A stretch of 64,000 nt of DNA from CAVWUA01 sp963758025 (GCA_963758025.1 CAVWUA010000001.1:667291-731290), one strand, 5' to 3'. Shown: positions 17,500-27,522, counted from the stretch's first letter. Notes: generated by a model from the sequence alone, not told the origin. Translations and numbers: made by a program.

Positions 17500-18561
17500 T
17501 CAAGAACTCTGCGGCTCACGTCGGACCGAGTTCGTCGCGCCGGTGCCCGCGATCGACGTTCGCATCTCAGTATCGGCCTGAAGGTTGCGCAGGTTATAGT
17601 AGTCGTTGATCCCGAGTTGGCCCTTGCGGAAGGCTTCGGAGATGGCGAGCGGGACCTCGGCCTCGGCCGCGATGACCTTGGCCCGGTTTTCCTGCACGAG
17701 CGCGAGTTTCTCCTGCTCCATGGCGACGGCGAAGGCCCGGCGTTCCTCGGCCTTGGCGCGGGCAACGCGGGTATCCGCCTCGGCCTGGCTTGCCTGAAGA
17801 TTGGCGCCGATGTTGTCGCCGACGTCGATATCGGCGATGTCGATCGAGAGGATCTCGAACGCGGTTCCGGCGTCGAGACCTTTCTCCAGCACGCGTTTGC
17901 TGATCATGTCGGGGTTTTCGAGCACGATCTTGTGCGACTCGGCCGAGCCGATCGTGGTGACGATCCCCTCGCCGACGCGGGCGATGATCGTCTCCTCGGT
18001 CGCGCCACCAACGAGCCGGTCGATGTTCGTGCGGACGGTCACACGGGCCTTGGCCTTGAGCTGAATCCCGTCCTTGGCGACGGCATCGACGGTCTGCCGC
18101 CCCTTGGTCGGGTCGGGGCAGTCGATGACTTTCGGATTGACGCTCGTCTGGATCGCCTCCAGGACGTTTCGCCCGGCCAGGTCGATCGCGGCGGCTCGCT
18201 TCCACGACAACGGGATATCTGCGCGGTTGGCGGCGATCAAGGCCCGGACGACGTTCGGCACATTGCCCCCGGCCAGGTAGTGCGCTTCGAGGCTGCGGGT
18301 CGTCACGCCGTCCTTCTCGGTCAAACCCGCCTGGATCGCCATGATCTTCGACCGGACGATGATGTTTGGGTTCACCTTGCGGAAGTTCATGGCGATCAAT
18401 TCGAGCAAACCGACATTGGCATGCGTCGTCTTGGCCTGAATCCAGAGGTTGAAATACTTGGCAAAGAGAGCCGTACCGACGACGGCCACCAGGGCAAGAA
18501 ATCCCAGGAGGACCATGAGCCAGAAGTTATTGTCGATTTCCGCGAAGAGCGCTACATTCAT
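17500..18561 (-). CDS. floA: Flotillin-like protein FloA
   Basis: The 353-residue protein matches the UPF0365/FloA family. It has an N-terminal membrane hairpin (FWLMVLLGFLALVAVVGTAL), then the SPFH-like region with IQAGLTEKDGVTTRSLEAHYLAGG and LEKGLDAGTAFEILSIDIADI, and an Ala/Glu-rich coiled coil at about 265-320. FloA scaffolds form membrane microdomains and tune fluidity and protein assembly. It is slightly longer than the Bacillus protein (about 331 residues). Two nfeD genes lie directly upstream on the same strand, the classic partnership for this family. Confidence 0.95.
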   Translation of the reverse strand: MNVALFAEIDNNFWLMVLLGFLALVAVVGTALFAKYFNLWIQAKTTHANVGLLELIAMNFRKVNPNIIVRSKIMAIQAGLTEKDGVTTRSLEAHYLAGGNVPNVVRALIAANRADIPLSWKRAAAIDLAGRNVLEAIQTSVNPKVIDCPDPTKGRQTVDAVAKDGIQLKAKARVTVRTNIDRLVGGATEETIIARVGEGIVTTIGSAESHKIVLENPDMISKRVLEKGLDAGTAFEILSIDIADIDVGDNIGANLQASQAEADTRVARAKAEERRAFAVAMEQEKLALVQENRAKVIAAEAEVPLAISEAFRKGQLGINDYYNLRNLQADTEMRTSIAGTGATNSVRREPQSS

Positions 18562-18739
18562 CGGGAGATCCTCGGAGAGATCGTCGTGACCGGGGCCTTG
18601 CCTTGTTGAGCGGTCGGCCGGGCGTGTCGTCGTGTGAAACCGAGAGTCGTAGAGAGACAGTACGTGAGGGATACCACAACGTCAATCGGTTAATCGTTTT
18701 GCGTGCGCGGTTGCCGGGGGTGGAGGCGTGATCTATCTG

Positions 18740-19261
18740 TCAGGCTTCCGACATCAGTTCGTCGAATGAGTGTTCCGACGCCTTGCGGACGACGAGTTGA
18801 CCACCTCGAACCTGAACAGCGCGGACCAGTGAGCCAGACGGGATCAGCCCTTCCTCGGAAAGCGCGTCCAGCCGCCTTCCCTCGAAATCGACCACTCCGC
18901 TCGGCCGAAGTGGAGTCAAGGCCCTTCCGAACTGGCCGACGAGATGGTCGATCCGGGTTCTCTGAGGCTCGGGGGCAAGATCTTCCGGCTCGGGCGGTTG
19001 CAGGAAGATCCACTTGCCCATGGGCGTCTTCGGCCAGAGTCGCACGGCCAGGGCCAGCGCAACCGGCAAGAGGACGATCAGTAGAATGGAGAACGTCAGG
19101 CCGGTCGTCGTATCGATGGCGAAGGCTTGCCAGAGGCTGATCCCCAGAAGCCCGAGTGCCAGCAATCCGATCAGTCCGCCCGACGGGATGAAGACTTCCA
19201 GGATCAGGAGACTCAGCCCCGCGACCAGACAGACGATCGGCCAGATGAGATCCGTGCTCAT
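18740..19261 (-). CDS. Short NfeD-type membrane protein
   Basis: The 173-residue protein has three or four hydrophobic segments (PIVCLVAGLSLLILEVFIPSGG, GLLALGLLGISLW, TFSILLIVLLPVALALAV) and a C-terminal OB-like domain (VGQFGRALTPLRPSGVVDFEG, then VRAVQVRGGQLVVRK), the pattern of short NfeD proteins. The ATG at 19261 has GGAGGGG close upstream, so the earlier part of the frame is discarded. It sits between the long NfeD protease (153-base gap) and floA (178-base gap). Its likely role is to work with FloA in membrane quality control. Confidence 0.88.
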   Translation of the reverse strand: MSTDLIWPIVCLVAGLSLLILEVFIPSGGLIGLLALGLLGISLWQAFAIDTTTGLTFSILLIVLLPVALALAVRLWPKTPMGKWIFLQPPEPEDLAPEPQRTRIDHLVGQFGRALTPLRPSGVVDFEGRRLDALSEEGLIPSGSLVRAVQVRGGQLVVRKASEHSFDELMSEA

Positions 19262-19414
19262 GCCCCTCCTCGCTTCCGACGGCGGCGGGACATCCCTCGA
19301 CGCGCGTCTGGTCTCCAGTGTACGACCAAACGGCGATCGAATGCTATCGTTTCTCCGGCTGTCCATCCACTTCCACATTCATGGAAGCCGATCCGCCGTT
19401 CCGACTCCGAGCGT

Positions 19415-21574
19415 TCAGACCCGTTTGACGATCACGCGGGAACCGCGAACCTCGACGACCTCGACCGGCTGGTTCGCCTCGATGAAAAAGCCGTCGGCCG
19501 TCACGTCCACTAACAGCTCGCCAAAGCGCGCCTTGCCCGAGGGCCGTAAGACGGTCGTCGTGCGGCCGATCTCGCCGATCAGGAAGAACAAGGTCGTTTC
19601 CGAGTCCACCGGCGGTTTCATGGTCGGATCGAGCGAGGCCCCTTCCGACGGTTCGGGCACGAGCACCAGTCGGTTGAACAGTGGTAACGACGGGAAATAC
19701 CGCCCGAAGGCAATCGCGCCGGCGATCACGCCCGCCAGGACCGCCGTGATCCGCAAGAGCGATCGGCCCATCTGGCGGAACTCGTAATCCTGCTCCGGCC
19801 AGACAAAGGTGTGGCTGGCCATCACCACGCTGATCAGGATCAGGAGCACGCCGCTGACGCCAAAGACACCAAGACCCGGGAAGACGAATAGCTCCAGCGC
19901 CAGGCAGACGATGCCCACGACGAATAGAAGAATTTCGAGCTGATCGGCCGTGCCCCCCAGATAGCTGCTCCAGAAATAGAGCAGGAAGGCCAGGGCCGCG
20001 GTGATCGCCGGCAGGCCGACGCCCGGCAGCTTCAACTCCAGAACGAGCATGAAGAAGCCGACGAACAGTAAGAGACCCTTCATCCACGAGGCATTCAGGG
20101 TTTCAACCACGGTATCGACCCACGTGGCCCGGTCCAGCCGCACGTCGTCACCGCTCAGTCCATAAGCACCCAGCAATTCGTCGAGGTCCTTGACGACACG
20201 GTTGCTCATGCCGAACGCGGCGGCGTTCCGGTCGTCCAGCATCAGAACCTCGCCCGGTGACTGGTTCGGCGTTTCGACAACCTGATACCGCGCTGGGTTG
20301 GCCTGCAAATCGGTGTCGAGAATCCAGCGCACCGCGCCTGTGTCGGCATCGCGGGCCAGGTGGACCGTCGCCATCGGATCGACCAGGGCGCGGGCGACGG
20401 CCTCCGGATGCCCTTTCTTGTGGGCGATCTCCTGGGCCTTGTCTGCCATGACCTGCGTGATCCGTTCGTCCAGTTCCTGCGCCCGCCCCCCAAGCCGAGA
20501 CTCTGACCGGAACACGATCTCGTCGCAGGCGATCGGCAGAAGGCTCGCTACCCCCTGGGCGCGATCATCGAGAAACGCGATCGTGCGAATCCCCTTCAGG
20601 CGGGAAATCTGGTCGGCCAGTTTATCGGCCGGTTCATACTGACCGCCGGGGCTGTTGAACTCGAAAAAGATCAGGTTGATGTCCTCGGATTGGGCCTTGC
20701 GAATGTGCCGCGCCAGGGACGATTCCTTGATCGGGTCGAGTGGTCCTTCAATCCGGATGCGGATCGGCTTGATTTCTCCGGCGAGCGTCGGGTCGTCGGT
20801 CGTGGAAGCGAGCCGATATGCCTCCGCGACCTCCGCGCGATCCGTCGCGAGCAGGCGAACGAAGAGAGTCCGCGCACGTTCCGCCGTGAGGATGCCGCGT
20901 TGACCTCCTTCCCAGGCGTCGTTGATCTTCTCGATCGGGTGCTTCTGCCGGTAGGCCTCCAGTTCGTCCGCCGACACGAAATCAATCTGACGGTCGGCCA
21001 GGCGGACCTCCTTGAGGTCCTTCTCCGGCTCTAGCATGCCAAGCAACAACTCCGGATCGCGCCCTTTGATCATGGCCAGGCTTTTGATGGCCGCGCGTTC
21101 TCGCTCGTTGACCCGGCCATCCGGCGGGGTGATCGGTCCGAGAGTCGCTTCGGGGCCCATCACGATCTCATCGCAAGCCAGCACCGGCAGCACGGCGTAA
21201 CCGGAAAGCGGCTCGGGGACGAAGGCCACGGTCTTCTCGGCCCCTTGCAGGTCGTAGGCGATGAAGTCGGCCAGATCCGACGAGATGCCGAAAGGGCTCT
21301 CGCCCGGCGCCGAGTCACCCGGGCGGAACTCGAAAACAAGGATCGGTCGGGGCTTCTTTTGCTCGGCGACTCGCTTGATGTAGGGAAGCGTCGAGGCACG
21401 GATCGTTTCGAGCAGATCCTGGTCGATCGGCTCGACGACCGGGAAGAACTGTCCAGGCTGAGTCTTGCGCGGGGCGTCGCCTTGCTGAGCCCACGTCGAG
21501 GACGACAGGAGCAACGCCAGGGCGAGTGAGACGGAAACCGCGAGGCGAACGCTCACGGAATGGGGGCACGTCAT
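19415..21574 (-). CDS. nfeD: Long NfeD: membrane-bound ClpP-class serine protease
   Basis: The 719-residue protein has a signal peptide (SVRLAVSVSLALALLLSSSTWA), two ClpP/crotonase-like units, then four or five membrane helices and a C-terminal OB domain (IGEIGRTTTVLRPSGKARFG). The first unit carries LACDEIVMGPEATLGPITP. The second has FFEFNSPGG and RAQGVASLLPIACDEIVF, where the protease Ser would sit. It probably cleaves membrane proteins in the envelope. The ATG at 21574 has GGAGGGAG upstream; the open frame beyond it is not used. A near-perfect promoter lies about 170 bases upstream. Confidence 0.9.
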   Translation of the reverse strand: MTCPHSVSVRLAVSVSLALALLLSSSTWAQQGDAPRKTQPGQFFPVVEPIDQDLLETIRASTLPYIKRVAEQKKPRPILVFEFRPGDSAPGESPFGISSDLADFIAYDLQGAEKTVAFVPEPLSGYAVLPVLACDEIVMGPEATLGPITPPDGRVNERERAAIKSLAMIKGRDPELLLGMLEPEKDLKEVRLADRQIDFVSADELEAYRQKHPIEKINDAWEGGQRGILTAERARTLFVRLLATDRAEVAEAYRLASTTDDPTLAGEIKPIRIRIEGPLDPIKESSLARHIRKAQSEDINLIFFEFNSPGGQYEPADKLADQISRLKGIRTIAFLDDRAQGVASLLPIACDEIVFRSESRLGGRAQELDERITQVMADKAQEIAHKKGHPEAVARALVDPMATVHLARDADTGAVRWILDTDLQANPARYQVVETPNQSPGEVLMLDDRNAAAFGMSNRVVKDLDELLGAYGLSGDDVRLDRATWVDTVVETLNASWMKGLLLFVGFFMLVLELKLPGVGLPAITAALAFLLYFWSSYLGGTADQLEILLFVVGIVCLALELFVFPGLGVFGVSGVLLILISVVMASHTFVWPEQDYEFRQMGRSLLRITAVLAGVIAGAIAFGRYFPSLPLFNRLVLVPEPSEGASLDPTMKPPVDSETTLFFLIGEIGRTTTVLRPSGKARFGELLVDVTADGFFIEANQPVEVVEVRGSRVIVKRV

Positions 21575-21746
21575 GTGGGTCAGACTCCCTCCGGAGATCA
21601 GCCGATGCCTGTCCGTCCGCGGGCCGACGTGCCGGGCCTCGCGCGAAATCGGCCGCGGAACCGCCCGGCATCGTGGCACCGAGGGGCGGAGAAAGGTAGC
21701 CCACCCGGGCAATCGCACCGCAACGCAGGCTCTCCTTCTCCGGCTG

Positions 21747-21775
21747 ATTATAAGCCTCCGAAAAACCGAGGTCAA
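21747..21775 (-). promoter_or_regulatory. Strong sigma70-type promoter of the nfeD-floA operon
   Basis: On the minus strand TTGACC (21770-21775) and an exact TATAAT (21747-21752) are separated by 17 bases. Transcription would begin near 21740 with a leader of about 165 bases before the nfeD start. Confidence 0.65.
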
Positions 21776-21809
21776 TTTTTCCAATGACAACCTCGAAACG
21801 ATTGGCCCC

Positions 21810-21864
21810 TGATAAAAGTGCCAGGAACCATTTCGCGAAGAAATGGTTCCTGGCACTTTTATCA
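21810..21864. repeat. Perfect 25-bp inverted repeat (REP/MITE-like hairpin)
   Basis: Arms 21810-21834 and 21840-21864 are exact reverse complements over 25 bases with a five-base loop GCGAA. The core reads AAAAGTGCCAGGAACC and its complement. It lies between the nfeD promoter and the TIGR03009 gene stop, both on the minus strand. It could serve as a terminator for the latter or be a dispersed palindromic repeat. Only one copy was seen in this window. Confidence 0.8.
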
Positions 21865-21925
21865 AAAGGGAGAGCGAACTTCGGCCCGGGAGCAACGGGG
21901 CCGAAGTCGAGGTGCCGACCGTGAA

Positions 21926-22865
21926 TCAGCGCCGCCGGGGGGCTGGAGAGGGCGCCTGAGCCGGCTGCGCAACGGGGCGCGACGCGCCGCCTGCGGTTTC
22001 GGAGGGGCCTTCGGGCTGCGATTGGTCGGTCGGGACGACTTTCCAGGCCGGATCGACTTTCACCTTCAGTGTTTCTCTCGCCAGCTTGTCGCCGTCGAAG
22101 TACACGGGGTTGATCTCCGCGTTGCGCTCGATCTTGGTGAAGATGAAGGTCTTGGTATCCTTGCCGTTATTCGGGTCGTCAAGCCGGAGCTGTCGGGGCA
22201 GGAAGGTCTTCTTGTCGAGGAAGATGAACGCCTTGCTGAACGCCTCGCGGTCGAGTTCCTGCAAGGGGGAGATCCAGATGAGGTACTGTTCCTCGTTCTC
22301 TTCGAGCAGGGTCATCTGGTAGCGTTGCTTGGCGTCCTCGGCCTTCATGTTGAACAGGAACGGCAAGGGGCCTTCTTCCAGGGCACGCTGGCGGTCCTGT
22401 CTGAGCCAGGGTGTAGATGAAGATCTGCCGCGTGTCGTTGACGAACTGATAGACGTGGTCTCCCGAGCAGATGATCCGCTCGTGAAAGGTCTTCGACTTG
22501 CCGTCGGAGGCGACCTTCTCGAAGTTCAAATACGCCTTGTTGGGGCTTTCCAGAAGTGCCTGGCCGACGAACTCGGTCTTCTTCATGAACGTGGCCGAGA
22601 CGTCGATCCGCTTGAAGCTGGCTTTGAGCGACTTCGTCGAGGCGCTCTGGCGTTCCCACGCCTGGAGCAAGGCATCCATCTTCCGGGGATCGGGTGTGGA
22701 ACGTGCCGGAGCCTGGGCGGGACTCGCCACGCCGCTCCTCGCCGGCGATGCGGTCGTCCTTGGAGACGGCCGAGACTGGGACGGGCTCTGGGTTTGCGCC
22801 GAGGCGTGCTCGAACGCTCCGATCCCGACGGTCAACAAAAGCACGAATCCCGAGATCCGTCGCAT
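21926..22865 (-). CDS. TIGR03009-type LolA-like exported protein (one frame change)
   Basis: A signal peptide (RRISGFVLLLTVGIGAFEHASA) is followed by a Pro/Ser-rich linker and then a LolA-like beta-sheet domain. This domain reads MDALLQAWERQSASTKSLKA, FKRIDVSATFMKKTEF and YQFVNDTRQIFIYTL. The frame changes near 22400 and resumes with MPFLFNMKAEDAKQRYQM, then FIFLDKKTFLPRQLRL and FTKIERNAEINPVYFDGDK. This order is typical of the planctomycete TIGR03009 family, whose fold suggests binding of lipids or lipoproteins in the periplasm. The ATG at 22865 has AGGAGGT six bases upstream. The tail is Pro/Ala/Arg-rich. Confidence 0.8.
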
Positions 22866-23014
22866 GGGTGAACCTCCTTGCTCCTGGTGATCCCTCTCGC
22901 TGGCGGGCTGAGCCAGGATGAGGGAGCGCGCGGGTCATCCCAGACCCATCGGCGACCGGCCCGAACCTTACCAAACTCGGGGCGGAACGACCAGACCAGC
23001 CCGCACCCGTCTGC

Positions 23015-23043
23015 TTGACGATCCTCGGCGCCCTACGGACAAT
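23015..23043 (+). promoter_or_regulatory. Candidate sigma70-type promoter for the MEMO gene
   Basis: TTGACG (23015-23020, 5/6) and GACAAT (23038-23043, 4/6) are spaced by 17 bases, with the MEMO start codon 64 bases further on. Confidence 0.4.
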
Positions 23044-23107
23044 AGATTCCACAACGAGTCCCTCGGGTCACGACCGGCCTGTCGGCCGCAGCGGAGAACC
23101 GCGTGAG

Positions 23108-24399
23108 ATGGCATCACTCGATCGACCGAAACTCCGACGGCTCAGCCCCTTCCGTATCGACCACGACGGCCGCGCGTGGGTCGGGTTTGAGGATTCGCTC
23201 GGCGTGGCCGACGCCAAGGTTCTGGTTCCCCTGGACCTTTACCAGGCGGTGATCCGCCACTTCGACGGCACGTTGACCTTGCCGGAGATTCAGGCAAAGG
23301 GGCTGCGATTCAACGGACAGCCGATCACGATGGCCTCCCTGAACCAGCTTGTCGTGCAACTGGACGAGGCGATGATCCTCGACGGCCCGACCTTCGCCGG
23401 CGTACCGCGAGAACTACCGACGACAGCCGGTCCGACCCGCCGCCCTGGCCGGACTGTCCTACGCCGGGACAGAGCATGCCTTGCGAGCGCAACTGGCGCG
23501 GTTCTTTGCCGACAAGAACGGCTCCGGCCCCCCCACCGTCGAGCCACCTCCGGCCGCGGTTTCCGGCAAGGCCCGATTCAAAGGTATCCTGAGCCCTCAT
23601 ATCGACTTCGGTCGCGGCGGTCCGGTCTATACATGGTCGTACCGTCAGCTGGTCGAGCAGTCTGACGCGGAGGTCTTCGTGATCCTGGGCGTCGCTCACC
23701 AGGCGTGCACGCATCGCTTCGCCTTGACCCGCAAGGACTTCCAGACGCCGCTGGGGCGGGCACAGACCGATTCCGCGTATGTCGATCGGATCGCCGCGCT
23801 GGCCGGCGAGCACCTGTTCGACGACGAGCTGGCCCACCGAACCGAGCACTCGATCGAGTTTCAGGTCGTCTTCCTTCAGTACCTTCTCGGTCCCTCGCGT
23901 CCCGATCACGATCGTCCCGATCCTGGTCGGCTCGTTCCACGACCTGATGGTCCGAGGGATCGACCCGATCGAGAACCCGGAGGTGCGCGCGTTCGTGGAA
24001 GCCCTGAAGGTGGCCGAGAAGGCCTCGGGCCGACGTGTCGCTTATATCGGCGGGATCGACCTGGGGCACGTTGGCCGTGAGTTCGGCGACCCGCACCTGC
24101 TCGACACGGCGACCCTGGAGAAACTCCGCGCCTTCGACGCGGCGATGCTCGACCACGCCTCGGCGGGTGATCCGGCGGGCTGGTTCCGCCGCGCGGCGGC
24201 CGTTCAGAACCGCTGGCGCGTTTGCGGTCTGGCGGCGACCTATACCATGCTGCATGCCATGGGTCCCTCCCGGGGGACCCTGCTCCGCTACGACCAGGCG
24301 GTGAACCTCGAACGCACGTGTTGCGTGAGCTTCGCCAGCCTGGCTTTTCAGGAACCGGAAGACACCACACCCGATGTCGAACTTCCCGCCTCCGCCTGA
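23108..24399 (+). CDS. MEMO-family protein (AmmeMemoRadiSam system protein B), two frame changes
   Basis: An N-terminal domain of about 105 residues (LRRLSPFRIDHDGRAWVGF, VLVPLDLYQAVIRHFDG) precedes the MEMO core. The core starts with AALAGLSYAGTEHALRAQL in a second frame (change near 23425), then GILSPHIDFGRGG and VILGVAHQACTHRFALTRKDF with likely metal histidines, and HRTEHSIEFQVVFLQYLLG. A further frame change near 23900 leads to IVPILVGSFHDLM, YIGGIDLGHVGREFGD and the C-terminus. MEMO proteins resemble extradiol dioxygenases; their bacterial chemistry is unresolved. The usual AMMECR1 and radical-SAM partners are not adjacent. It overlaps the next gene by 26 bases. Confidence 0.82.
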
Positions 24400-25334
24400 G
24401 TCCAACAGTCCCACCCCGGCCGCGACCGAGGCTCCTCCACGCCCCCGCTGCCCCGCCCCGGCCGACTTCCGCGCGGAGGTCGCCGCGTATGACCGCGAGG
24501 CGGAGGTCGGACGCCTGGACGGTCCCCGACACCGAATGACGTACCGCGTGCTGGGCGAAGGCCCGCCCTTGATCCTCAGCCCCGGCATCGCCTCGACCTA
24601 TCGCGGCTACGCCCTGACCCTGAACCGGCTGGCCCCCCGGTTCCGCACGATCATCTACGACTATCCGGGCGACAACCACGACGACAACGCGGCCCTGTCC
24701 CGGATGACTCACGAGCACCTGGTGGACGATGTCTTCCACCTGATCGATCACCTGAACATCGGCCGGGCGTTCCTGGTGGGTCTCTCCTTCGGTTCGACGG
24801 TGACGCTCGGTGCCCTCCAGCGCGAGCCGCGACGGTTTCCGAAGGCGGTCCTTCAGGGGGCCTTCGCCCACCGGCCCTTCACCCGGGCCGAGCGGTTGGC
24901 GTTGCGCCTCGGACGGCACCTGCCAGGAAATACGTCGCGGCTGCCCCTGCGCCGGGCGGTATTGACCTGGAACAGCAAGAATCACTTTCCGGACGTCATT
25001 GCCGATCGCTGGCCGTACTACCTGGAGCAGAACGGTCTGACGCCGATCGCCGCCTTGACCCACCGGCTCGACCTCCTGGCCAGACTCGACTTGCGGCCTT
25101 GCCTTTCCGACATCACGACCGAAATCCTCCTCCTGCAAGGTAACGAGGACCGCATCGTCCGCCACGAGGCCTATGAGGAATTGCGTACTCGAATTGCCGA
25201 ACGCGCAGGGGATCATCATGCCCCTGATCGGTCACCAGCCGCATTTCACCCACGGCGAGATTCTCGCGCAGGCCATCGAGTCGTTCCTGCTCCCTTGCGC
25301 GCCCGGGGGGTGTCCCAACGAGCAACCGGATTGA
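24374..25334 (+). CDS. Alpha/beta hydrolase (one frame change)
   Basis: After a Pro-rich N-terminus the core shows GEGPPLILSPGIASTYRGY, IIYDYPGDNHDDN and the nucleophile elbow VGLSFGSTV (Ser in GLSFGS). EILLLQGNEDRIVRHEAY carries the acidic residue. The C-terminus changes frame near 25205 and resumes GIIMPLIGHQPHFTHGEILA with the catalytic His, stopping at 25332-25334. The substrate is unknown. The start ATG at 24374 lies inside the end of the MEMO gene, so the two are likely translationally coupled. Confidence 0.8.
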
Positions 25335-25350
25335 GAAAGCTGACCCCCAC

Positions 25351-26067
25351 ATGAGCACGACCGACCGCCAGACAACCTGTCCGCCGCTGGTCTCTGGCCA
25401 GCGCCTGAGCCAGAACGAGTTTCACCGACGTTACGAGGCGATGCCCCCGGAGACGCGAGCCGAACTCATTGGCGGAGTGGTTCACATGCCCAGCCCACTG
25501 GGACGGATGCACGGGAAAAAAGGCTCGATCATCATCACATGGATCGGAACTTATGAGTCCTGTACACCCGGTGTCGAAGGACTCGATAACGCGACGACGA
25601 TCCTCGACGAGCTGGGTGAAGTCCAGCCCGACGTTCAACTGCGCATCCTCCCCGAGTACGGTGGGCAAAGCCGCAATGACGGGCCTTATGTCGGCGGTGC
25701 GCCGGAGTTGATCGTGGAGATTGCCCATTCCACGCGTGAAGTGGATCTGAAGGCGAAACGGGCCGATTATGAACGCGCCGGGGTTCAGGAATACGTCGTC
25801 TGCGTCGTGGACCCCGTTGAGGTCGTCTGGCACGAGCGTCAGGGGGAGCGTCTGGTGCGTATCGCGCCGGGGGCAGACGGGAACTACCGCTCGCGCGTCT
25901 TCCCGGGGCTCTGGCTCGACCCGCGGGCGTTGCAGACCGACGACACCGCCCGGCTGCTGGCGGTTCTGCACGAGGGCCTGGCGACACCCGAACACGCCGC
26001 CTTCGTCGATCGACTGGAAGCGCGTCGTGGGACGAGTGGAAGCGATCCGGCGGAAAACGCGGGGTGA
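25351..26067 (+). CDS. Uma2-family (DUF820) putative restriction-endonuclease-like protein
   Basis: The 238-residue protein has the Uma2/DUF820 pattern: a helical start (RLSQNEFHRRYEAMP), AELIGGVVHMPSPLG, VQPDVQLRILPEYGG, PELIVEIAHSTREVDLKAKRADYERAGVQ split around the PD-(D/E)xK-like core, and EYVVCVVDPVEVVWHE. Family members are very numerous in planctomycetes and cyanobacteria and are of uncertain function despite the nuclease fold. It starts 16 bases after the hydrolase stop. Its stop overlaps the GTG of the CbiET gene (GTGA). Confidence 0.9.
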   Translation: MSTTDRQTTCPPLVSGQRLSQNEFHRRYEAMPPETRAELIGGVVHMPSPLGRMHGKKGSIIITWIGTYESCTPGVEGLDNATTILDELGEVQPDVQLRILPEYGGQSRNDGPYVGGAPELIVEIAHSTREVDLKAKRADYERAGVQEYVVCVVDPVEVVWHERQGERLVRIAPGADGNYRSRVFPGLWLDPRALQTDDTARLLAVLHEGLATPEHAAFVDRLEARRGTSGSDPAENAG

Positions 26068-27412
26068 AGACGTGGCAAGTACCCGGCCTCGCGGATAGAA
26101 TCCGCGAATCAAAGGCGGGAAGGCCAGACGGAAAGGGGCCGACGTTGGGCGACGCACAGGCAAAGATCGTGATTATGGGGATCGGTGACGATGGCCAGGC
26201 CGGTTTGACGGAATCGTCACGGAGGCTGCTCAATGCAGCGGACCTGATCCTCGGCGCGGGGGCAACTCTTGCCCTGCTCGGAGACGTTCCCGGCCGTAAA
26301 GTGACGCTCGAAGCCGACATGCCCACGGCCTTGCGACAGGTGCGCGAGGCCCTCTCCGCGCGTCAGCCGGTCCTGGTCAGCAGCGGAGACCCCCTCTTCT
26401 ACGGCGTGGCGCGTTACCTCTGCGATCGTCTGGGGAAGGACCAATTCGAGGTTGTCCCGCACGTCAGCAGCATGCAACTGGCCTTCGCCCGGGTGAAGGA
26501 GAGCTGGGAGGATGCCTACCTGACGAACCTGGCCGGTCGACCCATCGAGGCGGTCGTCGATCGTATCCGCACGGCCGAGAAGGTCGGAATGTTCTCGAGC
26601 GACGATTGCCCGCCATCGAAACTCGCGGAGGCCCTTCTGGATCGCGGAATCGACTACTTCCGAGCCTACGTCTGCGAGAATCTCGGATCGCCCGACGAGC
26701 GGGTCACGCAGGTTGAGAACCTCTCGGACCTGGTCGGAATGGATTTCGACCTCTTGAACGTCCTGATCCTGGTGCGCAAGCCGAACCGACCGGACCGCAT
26801 GGGGCACGCGGGACAACGTCGGCTTTTTGGCAATCCCGACGACGCCTTCGCCCAGACTCAGCCGAAGCGCGGGCTGATAACCCAGGCGGAGGTTCGTTCG
26901 ATCGCCCTGGCCGAGCTGGATGTGCGGCCCACGAGCGTCGTCTGGGACATCGGCGCGGGTCCGGATCGGTGGCGATCGAGGCGGCTCAACTCGCGTCGCA
27001 GGGTCAGGTCTTCGCCATCGAGCCGGAACCGGCGGATCTGGCCTTGATCCAGGCGAACGCGGAGACGTTCGGCGTGCCGAACGTCCGGCCAATCTCCGGC
27101 CGTGCGCCGGAGGCCCTGAGCAGTTTGCCCGACCCGGACGCGGTCTTCGTCGGCGGCACGGGCCGACAAGTCGGCGAGGTTCTCCGCGCGGCTTACGAAC
27201 GGCTGGCGCCGGGCGGACGGCTCGTGGTCAACGTCGCCACGATCGACGGCCTGGCCACCGCGCATCAAACGCTCAAGACGCTGGCCGGAGAGGTCGAAAT
27301 CTGGAATGTCAGCCTCGCTCGCGGGATCGAGCAGATGGACCGGGTCCGGTTCCAGGCCGTCAATCCGACATTCCTCCTGGCCGTGACCCGGAGGTCGGAG
27401 CCGGGGGATTGA
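26064..27412 (+). CDS. cobL: Precorrin-6Y C5,15-methyltransferase (CbiE-CbiT fusion), one frame change
   Basis: The N-terminal CbiE domain has KIVIMGIGDDGQAGLT, VLVSSGDPLFYGVARYL and VVPHVSSMQLAFARV, typical of tetrapyrrole methylases. The C-terminal CbiT domain begins QAEVRSIALAELDVRPTSVV and VWDIGAG; the frame then changes near 26960, continuing VAIEAAQLASQGQVFAIEPE, an SAM-binding Rossmann fold, to the end. The fused enzyme methylates C5 and C15 and decarboxylates the side chain in cobalamin synthesis. The GTG at 26064 overlaps the Uma2 stop, but a TTG at 26145 just before the conserved strand is a real alternative. No other cobalamin gene is nearby. Confidence 0.82.
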
Positions 27413-27522
27413 TGCGGTAAGGCAACGCGAATTACGACGGATTGGATACGTCGGGATCTTGAGTTCTCGTCGCCTCTCCCCGAAAATAATCGTTGGGTGG
27501 TTTGCTGGAGGCATCGCAACGG

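Noticed and set aside
21810..21864. CRISPR repeat
   Set aside because: Only one palindromic unit is present, with no spacer-repeat series and no cas genes.
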